DNA from: DAOPXV01 sp035352535 | GTDB lineage: Bacteria > Muiribacteriota > UBA9980 | Length of the DNA stretch: 16,275 nt | Reading direction: 5' to 3' | NCBI GenBank assembly: GCA_964545075.1 | Contig: CAZJFS010000098.1 | Location: forward strand, 1 to 16,275 | Translations under genes and position numbers: made by a program | Shown here: positions 7,053-14,804 of the stretch, in pieces | How the letters are laid out: the number at the start of each line of letters is the position of its first letter | How positions within the stretch are numbered: position 1 is the first letter of the stretch | The notes under the pieces: generated by a model | Told to the model about the DNA's origin: nothing | Databases searched by the model: none | Seen by the model: only the letters and a program-made list of their open reading frames with translations

Positions 7053-8363
7053 TTACCATTTCGTGAAAATTGTGAGAACCAGCATGGCGACGCACATAAG
7101 CCAGGTATAAGGAAGAGTGGCCTTTAATATCGCGGTTGTATCCTCGCCGGAATATTCCGCGGTCCAGACGTTCTGTGAATTCGTCGGGTCCGATACCGCC
7201 TGCACGTATTGGACCGCAACGAAGGCGCCCGCGAGCGCGGCGAGCGGCAATATTTTAAGCGACACTAAAAGCGCGGCGACGCCGGCGCCCATGCCGAACA
7301 TGTTCAATGGTCCGCGATAGAGCGCAAGCGGAGACAGAAGGGTGAAGAATATCAAAACGCCGGCCCGGCCGGATGGCACAAGATCGTTTATTATCGGATT
7401 TAATAGTTTCGCGACAGCGGGGCTGGTGACCGATGAGACGAGCATGCCGATCCCGATAAAGAGGAATATGACGCCCGCGATATCCTGTATGCCTTCAACT
7501 ATCGCGCCCGAAAATATGTTCGCGGCCCGCTCCGGTTGCGTCATAACGATAGCGTATAACGAAGCCAGGATAAAACCGAAGATCGACGTGCCTACGGCGT
7601 CGAGCATGCCTTTGTCGGCAGCTCCGAATCCCCACGCGGCCTTGAATATAAAGAACGTCACTATCGGTATCACGGGTGCGATAAGCGCCATCGCCGGAAC
7701 TTTTTTATCTTTCCTGCCGTTTACGGCGCTCGCATCGGGAGCTGCCCACGCGGATCTTTCGCGCTGCGGCCTCACGTTTATGATAATAAACGCCGCCGTC
7801 GCAATGGCCGAGATGATAAAAGCCGGCGCGTAGAAGGAGGACACGACGTCTCCGCCGAATATTCCTATAAATGCGCCGTAATTGGCGGCGTTAGCCGCAA
7901 GGCCCGTCTGCATGCCGAGCAGGAGAAGGGAAGCCGCCGTTACGGGTTTTATTCCGGCCGCCGTCATGATCGGGATAGCGATGGAGCCGATCATTATAAT
8001 GGCACCGAGTCCGTTCATGCCGAGAAATATAAAGGCTATCGCCGTGGTGAGGGTCGCCGCTATCGGTAGCGGCCTGTCTCCGGCAAGCTCCGCGGCGTTC
8101 TTTATTATGGCGTTTGAAATGCCCGTCTTCATTATTATTCTGGCGAAGATCGCGCCGAATACGACGACTGATATGGAACTCGCCATTTTTACCGACCCGC
8201 CCGAAACGACGGCGTTGATAAAATCCGGGAACGGCATGCCGGCTATTACGCACATGGCGGTCGCCATTAAAGGCAGAGCCAGGAGCGTCGGCAATTTTTT
8301 AGCGATCATCAGTCCGGCGAAAACAAGGAACATTATCAGAATTGCGATTCCCTGAAGCGTCAT
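7053..8363 (-). CDS. GntP/CitMHS-like inner-membrane permease (ion transporter superfamily)
   Basis: A 436-residue, strongly hydrophobic protein with roughly 11-12 membrane segments and one long charged cytosolic-type loop at 199-222 separating two halves. Glycine/alanine-rich re-entrant-like stretches (113-120 and 150-171, including ANYGAFIG) and a conserved-looking SDPTNSQNVW segment (391-400) before the last helix fit secondary carriers of the ion transporter superfamily (GntP, CitMHS). These import sugar acids or organic acids with H+ or Na+. The ATG overlaps the NanE stop by one base (TAATG), indicating translational coupling; AGGCGG inside nanE serves as the SD. It probably imports the substrate used by NanE and HyuA. 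The precise family and substrate are uncertain. Confidence 0.75.
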   Translation of the reverse strand: MTLQGIAILIMFLVFAGLMIAKKLPTLLALPLMATAMCVIAGMPFPDFINAVVSGGSVKMASSISVVVFGAIFARIIMKTGISNAIIKNAAELAGDRPLPIAATLTTAIAFIFLGMNGLGAIIMIGSIAIPIMTAAGIKPVTAASLLLLGMQTGLAANAANYGAFIGIFGGDVVSSFYAPAFIISAIATAAFIIINVRPQRERSAWAAPDASAVNGRKDKKVPAMALIAPVIPIVTFFIFKAAWGFGAADKGMLDAVGTSIFGFILASLYAIVMTQPERAANIFSGAIVEGIQDIAGVIFLFIGIGMLVSSVTSPAVAKLLNPIINDLVPSGRAGVLIFFTLLSPLALYRGPLNMFGMGAGVAALLVSLKILPLAALAGAFVAVQYVQAVSDPTNSQNVWTAEYSGEDTTAILKATLPYTWLMCVAMLVLTIFTKW

Positions 8364-9067
8364 TATTGATCCGCCTTTCTTTCATCGATAAAATTTACGA
8401 AACGGCGGGTTATTTGCTGAGGTCTTGTTATCGCGCCGCCGACGACCGCCGCGAATGCGCCGAGTTCAATAGCTTTTTTCAATTCCTTCGGTTCGCTTAT
8501 GCCGCCTTCGGCGATCACCGGTATTTTAAGCCTGTTCGCGAGTTTTTTCAGAAGCCTGAGATCGGGCAGCTTCGTTCCTTTTGTGTATTCGGTATAACCG
8601 CTAAGCGTGGTCGCCGCCAGGTCAAAACCAAGTTTTTCGGCTTTCACGCCCTCCTCGAACGTCGATATATCCGCCATTAGTATTATATCCGGATATTTTT
8701 CGCGCACGCATTTATAAAAATCATCCAGCGTCGTCCCGGTCGGCCTGACGCGGTCCGTGGCGTCGGTGGCGATTATGTCAGCGCCCGCTTTGACCAGTTC
8801 GTCTATCTCTTTTATCGTCGGCGAGATATAAACGCCGCTGCCTTTATAAACTTTTTTGATTATCCCTATAAGCGGAAGGTCCACGATCTTTTTGATCGCC
8901 GCAATATCTTCGGCGCCGTTCGCCCTGATGCCGGCCGCTCCACCGGATTTCGCCGCGCACGCCATTTTAGCCATTATAAAAGACCCGTGAAGCGGCTCGT
9001 CCTCTAACGCCTGGCAGGACACTATCAGTCCGCCTTTGATTTTCGATAATATTTTTTTCTTATCCAT
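8363..9067 (-). CDS. nanE: N-acetylmannosamine-6-phosphate 2-epimerase
   Basis: A 234-residue TIM barrel of the usual NanE length. Family hallmarks are present: GGLIVSCQA (12-20), GIRANG (46-51), IGIIKK (67-72) with the catalytic Lys, TDATDRVRP (101-109), DISTFEEG (133-140) and AEGG (186-189) with the acid-base Glu187. The enzyme interconverts ManNAc-6-P and GlcNAc-6-P in cytosolic sialic-acid and ManNAc breakdown. The start is ATG 9067, because GGAG (9076-9079) is 8 nt away; an in-frame GTG at 9073 lies only 2 nt from it. It is followed with one-base overlap by the permease and preceded at 46 bp by the carboxylesterase. NanA, NagA and NagB are not in the window, so GlcNAc-6-P would feed enzymes encoded elsewhere. 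A related epimerase activity on another amino-sugar phosphate cannot be excluded. Confidence 0.92.
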   Translation of the reverse strand: MDKKKILSKIKGGLIVSCQALEDEPLHGSFIMAKMACAAKSGGAAGIRANGAEDIAAIKKIVDLPLIGIIKKVYKGSGVYISPTIKEIDELVKAGADIIATDATDRVRPTGTTLDDFYKCVREKYPDIILMADISTFEEGVKAEKLGFDLAATTLSGYTEYTKGTKLPDLRLLKKLANRLKIPVIAEGGISEPKELKKAIELGAFAAVVGGAITRPQQITRRFVNFIDERKADQ

Positions 9068-9075
9068 GATCACGT

Positions 9076-9079
9076 CTCC
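9076..9079 (-). promoter_or_regulatory. Ribosome binding site that decides the nanE start
   Basis: GGAG in ACCGGAGACGTGATCATG, 8 nt from ATG 9067 and only 2 nt from the in-frame GTG 9073. The context closely resembles the SD region of the FAD enzyme at 3948. Confidence 0.65.
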
Positions 9080-9113
9080 GGTTGAAGCTGTTTTTCGATA
9101 TAGCGCGTCAATA

Positions 9114-10730
9114 TTATCGGCTGGAACGACACCTTCCGCTGTATTTTCCAGCGCCGTCGCGTATCTCGTTCATTTTCGTTATGAAATCGCATTCTTGCTT
9201 ATATAGATTTTTTTGAGTTTTAACCGTATCGCCGAATTGCATGTTGATGTCTGAATCGCTATTGTAAGCAGGCCATTCGGGAAGGCCGGGGCCGTTTGGA
9301 TCGCCGGTTTTAGCGAAATTAACCCAGTAGGCCATCATTATTTTCGCCAGCTCGAAATCGGCTTCGACATAGCCTTCTGATTTATCCTGATTGCCGAAAA
9401 CATAAGCCAGATCCGCTCCGTGGTGTACTTTGATTTTTTGCGCCAGGGCCGTGCCGGGCAGGCGAGTGAAATGATACAGATATGCGTTTGAACCGGTATT
9501 TTTCATGCAGCCGGCAATAAGCCTTGCCGGTTGAGCGTTAACCGCAACTGTGATGAATCTGTCTATAGCCGCGGCGACATCGCTTGCTTTTTGCGCTGGA
9601 AACATATTGAACGCTTTTGCGTACCTATCTGAAAATCTGGTTTTTAAGAAGGACATATATTTTTTTACCGATAGCTCTTTTTCGTTCATAAGATAAAGGT
9701 TGCCTTCATTCAAAGTGCTTCCGGTGATGAGCGGCACGTTGTGATGCAGGCCGCCGGAATACGCGGCATATGGATCTTTCGGGAGGACGTGCCCGTCGAA
9801 TACAGGCGCGAAAAAGAGGTATTCATCGAATATGCTGGTGTTGCAATTCGCGGCCGCTATAATATCCTTTGCCGGCTTTGCCCGCATGGCCGCCAAAACA
9901 TCGGAAGCCTTGTCGCAGCCAAGCCTGGACGCGAGCGTTTCGCCCATTCTGGAAACGTTTTCCACGTCTCCATCGAACATCGGCGACAAATACTCCGAAC
10001 CGATTATAGGCCCGCCGCTTTGAGCGATTGCGCGATGGAACAGGCCCGCCGATAATGGTGAAATTATCTGAAGCGAGACCGATCTGGACCCGGCCGACTG
10101 GCCGAATAGCGTTACGCGCGATGGGTCACCGCCGAATGCCGCGATATTTTTCCGGACCCACTTCAAAGCCGCGATCTGATCGAGCAGAGCATAGTTTCCG
10201 GAAACTCCATCGGGCGATTCTTTTGAAAGCTGCGGGTGAACGAGAAATCCCAGCGGTCCGAGCCGATAATTTAAAGTCACCACGACGACGCCTTTTTCGG
10301 CGAGATTTTTGCCGTAATATTCACTCTGCGACGCGGAGCCAAAATTAAATCCGCCGCCATGAATCCAGACCATTACGGGCAATTTTTCATCAGCGCTCTT
10401 CGCCGGGGTCCATACGTTCAGATAAAGACAGTCCTCGCTATAATTGCCGTCTTTTTTCTGTTGCGGCTGCGGACAGGCCGGACCGAATTTTACGCATTTT
10501 CTGGTTTTCTTCCAGGAAGCTATTTCCTGCGGCGGCATCCAGCGAAGGTTTCCGACTGGAGGCGCGGCGAACGGTATTCCCAGAAACGTGCGTATATCGC
10601 CTTCAAATTTTCCGGTTATAGGTCCGCTATCCAGCCGTATAACTTTTGTTTTTTTCTCGGAAGCGGCCAGGTTACTTATCGATATGACGATCAATAATAT
10701 TATGATCGCGGTCAGTTTAATTATTTTCAT
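9114..10730 (-). CDS. Exported type-B carboxylesterase (para-nitrobenzyl esterase-like)
   Basis: A 538-residue alpha/beta hydrolase beginning with a signal peptide (Lys at 2 and 5, hydrophobic core about 6-20, cleavage near LAAS). The carboxylesterase-B pattern is complete: oxyanion loop HGGGF (124-128), nucleophile Ser212 in GQSAG, Glu342 in the GSTLNEG segment and His437 in HHGADLAYVFG, plus the EDCLYLNVW signature (99-107). It hydrolyses carboxylic esters, presumably in the periplasm. The start is ATG 10730 with GAGGAG (10736-10741) 5 nt upstream; the open frame continues to 10859, but that extension overlaps the VanX-like gene, has no SD and would hide the signal peptide. The nucleophile elbow is GQSAG rather than the common GESAG. 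It stands 44 bp after the VanX-like gene and 46 bp before nanE. The natural substrate is unknown; deacylation of a sugar or peptide ester would fit its neighbours. Confidence 0.92.
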   Translation of the reverse strand: MKIIKLTAIIILLIVISISNLAASEKKTKVIRLDSGPITGKFEGDIRTFLGIPFAAPPVGNLRWMPPQEIASWKKTRKCVKFGPACPQPQQKKDGNYSEDCLYLNVWTPAKSADEKLPVMVWIHGGGFNFGSASQSEYYGKNLAEKGVVVVTLNYRLGPLGFLVHPQLSKESPDGVSGNYALLDQIAALKWVRKNIAAFGGDPSRVTLFGQSAGSRSVSLQIISPLSAGLFHRAIAQSGGPIIGSEYLSPMFDGDVENVSRMGETLASRLGCDKASDVLAAMRAKPAKDIIAAANCNTSIFDEYLFFAPVFDGHVLPKDPYAAYSGGLHHNVPLITGSTLNEGNLYLMNEKELSVKKYMSFLKTRFSDRYAKAFNMFPAQKASDVAAAIDRFITVAVNAQPARLIAGCMKNTGSNAYLYHFTRLPGTALAQKIKVHHGADLAYVFGNQDKSEGYVEADFELAKIMMAYWVNFAKTGDPNGPGLPEWPAYNSDSDINMQFGDTVKTQKNLYKQECDFITKMNEIRDGAGKYSGRCRSSR

Positions 10731-10735
10731 AAATA

Positions 10736-10741
10736 CTCCTC
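10736..10741 (-). promoter_or_regulatory. Strong ribosome binding site fixing the esterase start
   Basis: GAGGAG, 5 nt before ATG 10730. It supports the internal ATG and thereby exposes the signal peptide. Confidence 0.75.
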
Positions 10742-10774
10742 TTTTTATAAATGCGGCCGTCATAATCAGGCGCG

Positions 10775-11854
10775 CTATTTTTTCGTTTCGATCAGTTCGA
10801 ATGTTATGTTCTGTATGGGATATTTGACGGCGTCCAGCCTGTAATCGAAGTGCCACCATTCGTCGTCGAAAACAGTGAATCCAGCCTTGTTCATATAATA
10901 TTCCAGGATCTTTCTATGCCAGCGAGCATTGGATGTGGAGCCGGCAAATCCCGGCAAAGCGCGTTCGCTGAATTCGTCGTATCCGCTTCCCATATCTATA
11001 AGTTCGCCCGTTCCGATGTTATAAAGCCCCACATCAACCGCCGTTCCGCGGTTATGGCGCGAACCTTTCGACGGGTCGGCGACGAAGTTCTTCTGTTCAT
11101 CCGGCGTCGCGTCGTAAAACATTTTTGTGACGTACCACGGCCTGTAAGCGTCATAGACGATCATTGCAAGCCCATGGCGGGCGAGCGATTTTGCGACATA
11201 TAAAAGAGCGTAAGCAGCGGGTTTTTGCATATATGCACCCGGAGTTTCGTAAAAACATTCGCCCATAAAGTTGTTTTTTGTCGCGTATCTGATATCGAAT
11301 TTCAAATTTCCGCCTATCCCGCGAAGGTCAAAAAGCTCGCATTCAAGTGTAAGTTCCTGTTCGCGCGGCGGTTTCGCCGAAAAAGCGGCCTTCTTCAATT
11401 CGTCAATGGGTCTGAGCGGTTTTATCTTGTAAACGCCGCCGTCTCCTCCGTAAGTTATCAGCCTGTAAAGGATGCCGTTAAGCATGCAGTGAAAACGGCC
11501 TTTTTCGATCGGCTCTATAAATTTTACTGAATTTCCGGCGTCGCGGCAGCCGTCCACGAAAAAATAATTCAGATCATCTTTTTTCGTAAGCGGATAATAT
11601 TTTTCGCGGTAAAGCATTTTTAAAGCGCCTGCGTCCTCGAATATCAAAAAAGTTTCCTTCGTGTCGCGGATGTTCTCATAACGCCCTAGTAGCGGGACTA
11701 CAAAAGCGGGAGCTTGAGCGGGAGCCGGGCTGAAAAAGTTGCGGGACGTGAAATTATTTTGAAATGCGAAGGCTGGAAGTATGCTGGCAAAAGTGAGCAA
11801 TGACAGTGTCAACGATAAAATTATGAGATTAGCGGCTTTAATTCGTATATTCAT
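10775..11854 (-). CDS. Exported VanX/DdpX-like D-Ala-D-Ala dipeptidase (M15D)
   Basis: A 359-residue protein. Residues 1-30 form a signal peptide ending in PAFA. Residues ~50-150 are an extra beta-rich domain not part of M15D; its pattern resembles the small domain attached to some beta-lactamase-like hydrolases (my inference). The peptidase domain (about 165-355) shows the VanX set: YDAYRP with Arg238, SRHNRGTAVD with zinc ligands His267 and Asp274, and EWWH with catalytic Glu332 and zinc ligand His335. VanX-type enzymes split D-Ala-D-Ala; classical VanX is cytosolic and about 200 residues, so export and the extra domain suggest turnover of peptidoglycan-derived or other D-peptides in the periplasm. 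No VanR/S/H/A genes are near, so vancomycin resistance is unlikely. ATG 11854 has AAAGGA upstream. Gaps are 55 bp to the previous gene and 44 bp to the esterase. Confidence 0.9.
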   Translation of the reverse strand: MNIRIKAANLIILSLTLSLLTFASILPAFAFQNNFTSRNFFSPAPAQAPAFVVPLLGRYENIRDTKETFLIFEDAGALKMLYREKYYPLTKKDDLNYFFVDGCRDAGNSVKFIEPIEKGRFHCMLNGILYRLITYGGDGGVYKIKPLRPIDELKKAAFSAKPPREQELTLECELFDLRGIGGNLKFDIRYATKNNFMGECFYETPGAYMQKPAAYALLYVAKSLARHGLAMIVYDAYRPWYVTKMFYDATPDEQKNFVADPSKGSRHNRGTAVDVGLYNIGTGELIDMGSGYDEFSERALPGFAGSTSNARWHRKILEYYMNKAGFTVFDDEWWHFDYRLDAVKYPIQNITFELIETKK

Positions 11855-11909
11855 GATTTGTAGTTCCTTTCTACTTTCGTCGCGCCAGGGAGTTGCATTA
11901 TAAACCCGT

Positions 11910-13181
11910 TTATTTCAATATCTGATCCAGCCAGTCGAATAATTCCTGGCTCATAAGGCTGCGGTTATCCATAATGCAATGGCTGGAAGCGCCTTCTTCG
12001 TTCGGCGTTATAACCAGGCGCTTTTTGGGATTGGGCAGATTGTCGATGGACAGCTTCGTTTGTCTCCGCACTTCAGGGCTTTGATATTCGCCGGCAGCGA
12101 CGAGAATAAGGGCTGGCTGGGTTACTTTTGAAGGATCATAGCCGAATCCTTCGTTGGCTTTGAGAAGTCCGGCTATGTCGTCTATCTTTAATCCGTAACG
12201 CCATGCCATCGCTTGATAGCAGCCCAATTTGAAGGACGACCAGTTTTTTGAGGCTTCCAGCGTGATTTTCGGCATATTGGCTACTTCAGCGTAGCCGTCG
12301 ACTACGCTGTGGCTGGCGGCGACGGCTTTTATCCTCTTATCATTCATGGCCGCGCGTGGAGCGATGAATCCGCCCGTGCTGTAACCATATACGGCAAGCC
12401 GTTCTGGATCTACGTCGGGACGGCTGAGCGCGTAGTCAACGACGGCTTTTACGGGAACATCCATTTCCGGATGAAAGTATTTTCCGTCGAATGGAAGCAG
12501 CCCCTGGCCTGGCAGATCGACGGTAATAAAATTGTAGCCGTGATCAAATGACTCAGAGGCGATATAGAAATAAAGGTCCTCGGCGAATGTTTCGGAACCG
12601 CCGATCATTATAAGCGTTCCGCGGGGAACCTTATCGGACGCAGCTTTCCGGAAGTATCCGGGAAGGACGTTGCCTTCGAACGGGATTTCGATGTATTCAA
12701 GTTCCGGCTGAAATAATTTTCCGGCTTTTTTTAGAAGCTCACGCATCTTCAGCGCGGTTTTCTTAAATCTTGGATCGTCGGGACGCATTGAAATAAGCGC
12801 GGCGCGGTAATAATATGAAGCCCGCTGCAACTGATCGCGGGCGCTTGCCGTATGTTCGCCGGCAAGAGAAGTTTCACCGCGATTTTCAACAAGCGCGGCC
12901 ATTTTTAGCCATTCGGCCTGCCAGCTCGCCGCGTCGCCTTCCTTTATTTTAGATGCGGCATAGAAAGCTTCGCCGATCTCGCATCCGTGATTTAACGCGG
13001 CCGCGAGGATCATCGGACCGAAAACGAAATCCATTTCGCGGTCTTGAAAATGAAACTGGACGTACGCCGCGTGAGGATCGACGGATTTTTCGGCGGCATG
13101 GGCCGGACGAGTCTGCGAATAGCCCGCCGTGACAAAGAATGTCGAAAAAATCAGCGCGATCACAATTTTTTTATTCAACAT
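11910..13181 (-). CDS. Exported alpha/beta hydrolase, FrsA/DUF1100-like, paralog 1
   Basis: A 423-residue protein with a signal peptide (about 1-22 or 1-29), a helical N-terminal half (40-160) with a RASYYYRAAL repeat-like helix (120-129), then an alpha/beta-hydrolase domain. Nucleophile Ser268 lies in GYSTGG, the oxyanion side has DLPGQG (222-227), and His401 is in EGASSHC; an acidic residue near 364 is the likely third member. This arrangement, with a helical cap preceding the hydrolase, matches FrsA/pseudooxynicotine-hydrolase-like enzymes, which cleave esters or C-C bonds. ATG 13181 follows AGGAG with 6 nt spacing. It lies 53 bp downstream of the Nif11 precursor and is paralogous to the hydrolase at 14888-16195, with shared EIPFE, AEDLYF, PGQG and a Cys right after the catalytic His. 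The substrate is unknown; action on the mature peptide or on a cell-envelope ester are both possible. Confidence 0.85.
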   Translation of the reverse strand: MLNKKIVIALIFSTFFVTAGYSQTRPAHAAEKSVDPHAAYVQFHFQDREMDFVFGPMILAAALNHGCEIGEAFYAASKIKEGDAASWQAEWLKMAALVENRGETSLAGEHTASARDQLQRASYYYRAALISMRPDDPRFKKTALKMRELLKKAGKLFQPELEYIEIPFEGNVLPGYFRKAASDKVPRGTLIMIGGSETFAEDLYFYIASESFDHGYNFITVDLPGQGLLPFDGKYFHPEMDVPVKAVVDYALSRPDVDPERLAVYGYSTGGFIAPRAAMNDKRIKAVAASHSVVDGYAEVANMPKITLEASKNWSSFKLGCYQAMAWRYGLKIDDIAGLLKANEGFGYDPSKVTQPALILVAAGEYQSPEVRRQTKLSIDNLPNPKKRLVITPNEEGASSHCIMDNRSLMSQELFDWLDQILK

Positions 13182-13234
13182 TTCAATCTCCTGTTTTTAA
13201 AATATAGTCGTTAAGCGGCCGCATGGCCCGCAAT

Positions 13235-13600
13235 TTAAGGAAGATCGAGGTTGACCTTTTCGCAGCGGCCAAAAATTTCATGAATACACGATAATCCTAA
13301 AGTCAATACGCTTAATGCGATCTCGTTGCCTTTTGACGCTCCGCCTCCGGCTACTTTGGAAAGATCGCCGTCCGATAATTCCTTGTTTGAATTTGCTTTA
13401 TCAACAAGTTCGGCGCGGGCCGCCATTAAATCGTCTTTCGAAAATGCGAAGCCGGCCGATTTTCCAAATTCAATAAGCTTTTCGACCATAACCGTTTCAG
13501 TTTGATTTTTGTTCGTCTTCATTAATTGGGCAAACTTGTTTTTCAGTTGAGCGTCTTTTTCGATTTTCATAAACATTTGCTTTACATTGTCTTTGCTCAT
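13235..13600 (-). CDS. Nif11-type RiPP precursor peptide with double-glycine leader
   Basis: A 121-residue precursor. Residues 1-~75 match the Nif11-like leader: helical start with F10, L19, F23, then FGKSAGFAFSKDDL (45-58). The leader ends with LSDGDLSKVAGG (75-86), the classical site cut after Gly-Gly by C39 peptidases. The 35-residue core (87-121) begins GASKG, has a hydrophobic middle, Cys105 and Cys113, Ser/Thr at 89, 97, 100 and 104, and ends in Pro. Nif11 leaders guide modification and export of thiopeptide-, lanthipeptide- or proteusin-like products; here the modification type cannot be read. The start is ATG 13600 with AAAGGA 9 nt upstream; the open frame extends to 13660 but that part overlaps the acyltransferase and has no SD. 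It is 19 bp after the acyltransferase stop, so co-transcribed. No LanM, radical SAM, YcaO or PCAT exporter is in the window. Confidence 0.85.
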   Translation of the reverse strand: MSKDNVKQMFMKIEKDAQLKNKFAQLMKTNKNQTETVMVEKLIEFGKSAGFAFSKDDLMAARAELVDKANSNKELSDGDLSKVAGGGASKGNEIALSVLTLGLSCIHEIFGRCEKVNLDLP

Positions 13601-13609
13601 CGATACACG

Positions 13610-13615
13610 TCCTTT
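13610..13615 (-). promoter_or_regulatory. Ribosome binding site fixing the Nif11 peptide start
   Basis: AAAGGA, 9 nt before ATG 13600 and overlapping the end of the acyltransferase gene region. It selects the start that gives a canonical Nif11 leader. Confidence 0.6.
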
Positions 13616-13619
13616 CTTA

Positions 13620-14804
13620 TTATTTATACCTGGATAACAATTTAGCGAGAAGCCATTCAAAACTATATTTTCCGCCCGCTTTATCCCATTGTTTCAATAA
13701 AGGGTAATACAGCATCAGTACTACCACGGCCAGCGCCAGAGCGGCCGGAGTGCTTATTAAATTTTTCATGTAATATGTTCCGGTAATTGATTTGACGATT
13801 CTGAGCGGAATGAAAAACAGGGCGAAATGGGTGATATAAATGGTAAGAGAATATTTGCTGATCTGCCTGCTGTATATGAGGAAGAATCCCGGGGCTTTTG
13901 CGCTATCCGGATACGCGTCATAAATGCGCCATATGGAGATGAACAATATCAGGACCACTCCCATCACAAGCATTATCATACTGAAAGAGATAGGATAAAA
14001 TGAAAGCGGCACTATATAGTCGTTCGGCACGGAGAATCCGGTTCTTATTGACCCGGCGTATGCGGTGAAAAGTCCCATGAAAGTGAACATCATTCCGATA
14101 ATGAGAATAAAAGGAGAATCGGCCGCCAAAAGGTTTGCGGTCATTCTTCTTCCGAGGACAAACCCGGTCAGCGGAAAAATGATCCATGGAAAAAGCGGAA
14201 ATTGTCCGATGAGAAAAAAGCCGATGACGTTATCCAGCACCGTCTTTCCGCCTTTATAATCGATCGCCGGATCAAAAATGAAATTTGGAATGATATCCGA
14301 TATCCATTTTACGCTTTCAAATTTGCCTCCATAAAAAGAAGCGATATCGATAAATGATCTAAGCCACGGCGTAATAAAAAAAACAGTTACGCAAAACAGA
14401 AGCAGCCACCGCGACGGCACGCTGCGGCAGATCAGTAAAATGATCGTCATCGCTCCGATGAAAGTGAGAATATCCCACACCCAGAGTTCTTCATAACCCT
14501 CAACGACGAACAAAAACAATAAACCGGTAATAAAAATCGCCGCGCCGCGGATAATGGTCCTGCTAAAATTGCTGACATCCTTAACAAGATTTGCTTCCCT
14601 TTTCTTGGCGGACAAAACCTGGCTCATTCCGACTAAAAAAACGAACCATGAAGCTCCAAAATCTCCGCCTAACAGGTGATTTGTAAAAAAATAAAGCATG
14701 GCGTCGTTTCCCGCTCCGTTTGAAAGATATATTGGGAAGTGACATATAACCATTCCTATAAGAGCCAGCGCTCTTAATACGTCAACCGAATCAACTCTTT
14801 GCAA
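13620..14804 (-). CDS. HGSNAT/DUF1624-like multi-pass membrane acyltransferase, TTG start
   Basis: A 394-residue polytopic membrane protein with about 10 hydrophobic segments. The N-terminus SVDVLRALALIGMVICHF (6-23) with Arg11 and His22 is the signature of the heparan-alpha-glucosaminide acetyltransferase (HGSNAT/DUF1624/DUF418) and acyltransferase-3 group. FPLFPWIIFPLTGFVLGR (202-219) and YSLTIYITHFAL (318-329, His326) are further family features. These enzymes move acyl groups from cytosolic acyl-CoA to extracytoplasmic glycans or other acceptors. The start codon is TTG at 14804, supported by AAGGAG (14811-14816) 6 nt upstream; there is no ATG before residue 18, inside the first helix. It sits 19 bp ahead of the Nif11 precursor. 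Acylation of the peptide or of an envelope polymer are the two hypotheses; neither is shown by sequence. Confidence 0.85.
   Translation of the reverse strand: MQRVDSVDVLRALALIGMVICHFPIYLSNGAGNDAMLYFFTNHLLGGDFGASWFVFLVGMSQVLSAKKREANLVKDVSNFSRTIIRGAAIFITGLLFLFVVEGYEELWVWDILTFIGAMTIILLICRSVPSRWLLLFCVTVFFITPWLRSFIDIASFYGGKFESVKWISDIIPNFIFDPAIDYKGGKTVLDNVIGFFLIGQFPLFPWIIFPLTGFVLGRRMTANLLAADSPFILIIGMMFTFMGLFTAYAGSIRTGFSVPNDYIVPLSFYPISFSMIMLVMGVVLILFISIWRIYDAYPDSAKAPGFFLIYSRQISKYSLTIYITHFALFFIPLRIVKSITGTYYMKNLISTPAALALAVVVLMLYYPLLKQWDKAGGKYSFEWLLAKLLSRYK

Noticed and set aside
1493..9067. Complete sialic-acid (nan) operon
   Set aside because: NanE is clear, but NanA, NagA, NagB and a recognisable NanT/TRAP system are missing and the ROK kinase cannot be assigned to ManNAc.
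10731..10859. N-terminal extension of the esterase upstream of 10730
   Set aside because: It overlaps the VanX-like gene, has no SD, and would place the signal peptide internally; the GAGGAG before ATG 10730 settles the start.
10775..11854. Vancomycin-resistance locus
   Set aside because: Only a VanX-like dipeptidase is present, it is exported, and no VanH, VanA-type ligase or VanR/S gene is nearby.
13601..13660. N-terminal extension of the Nif11 peptide
   Set aside because: It overlaps the acyltransferase 3' end and has no SD; the Nif11 leader pattern begins at the Met encoded at 13600.
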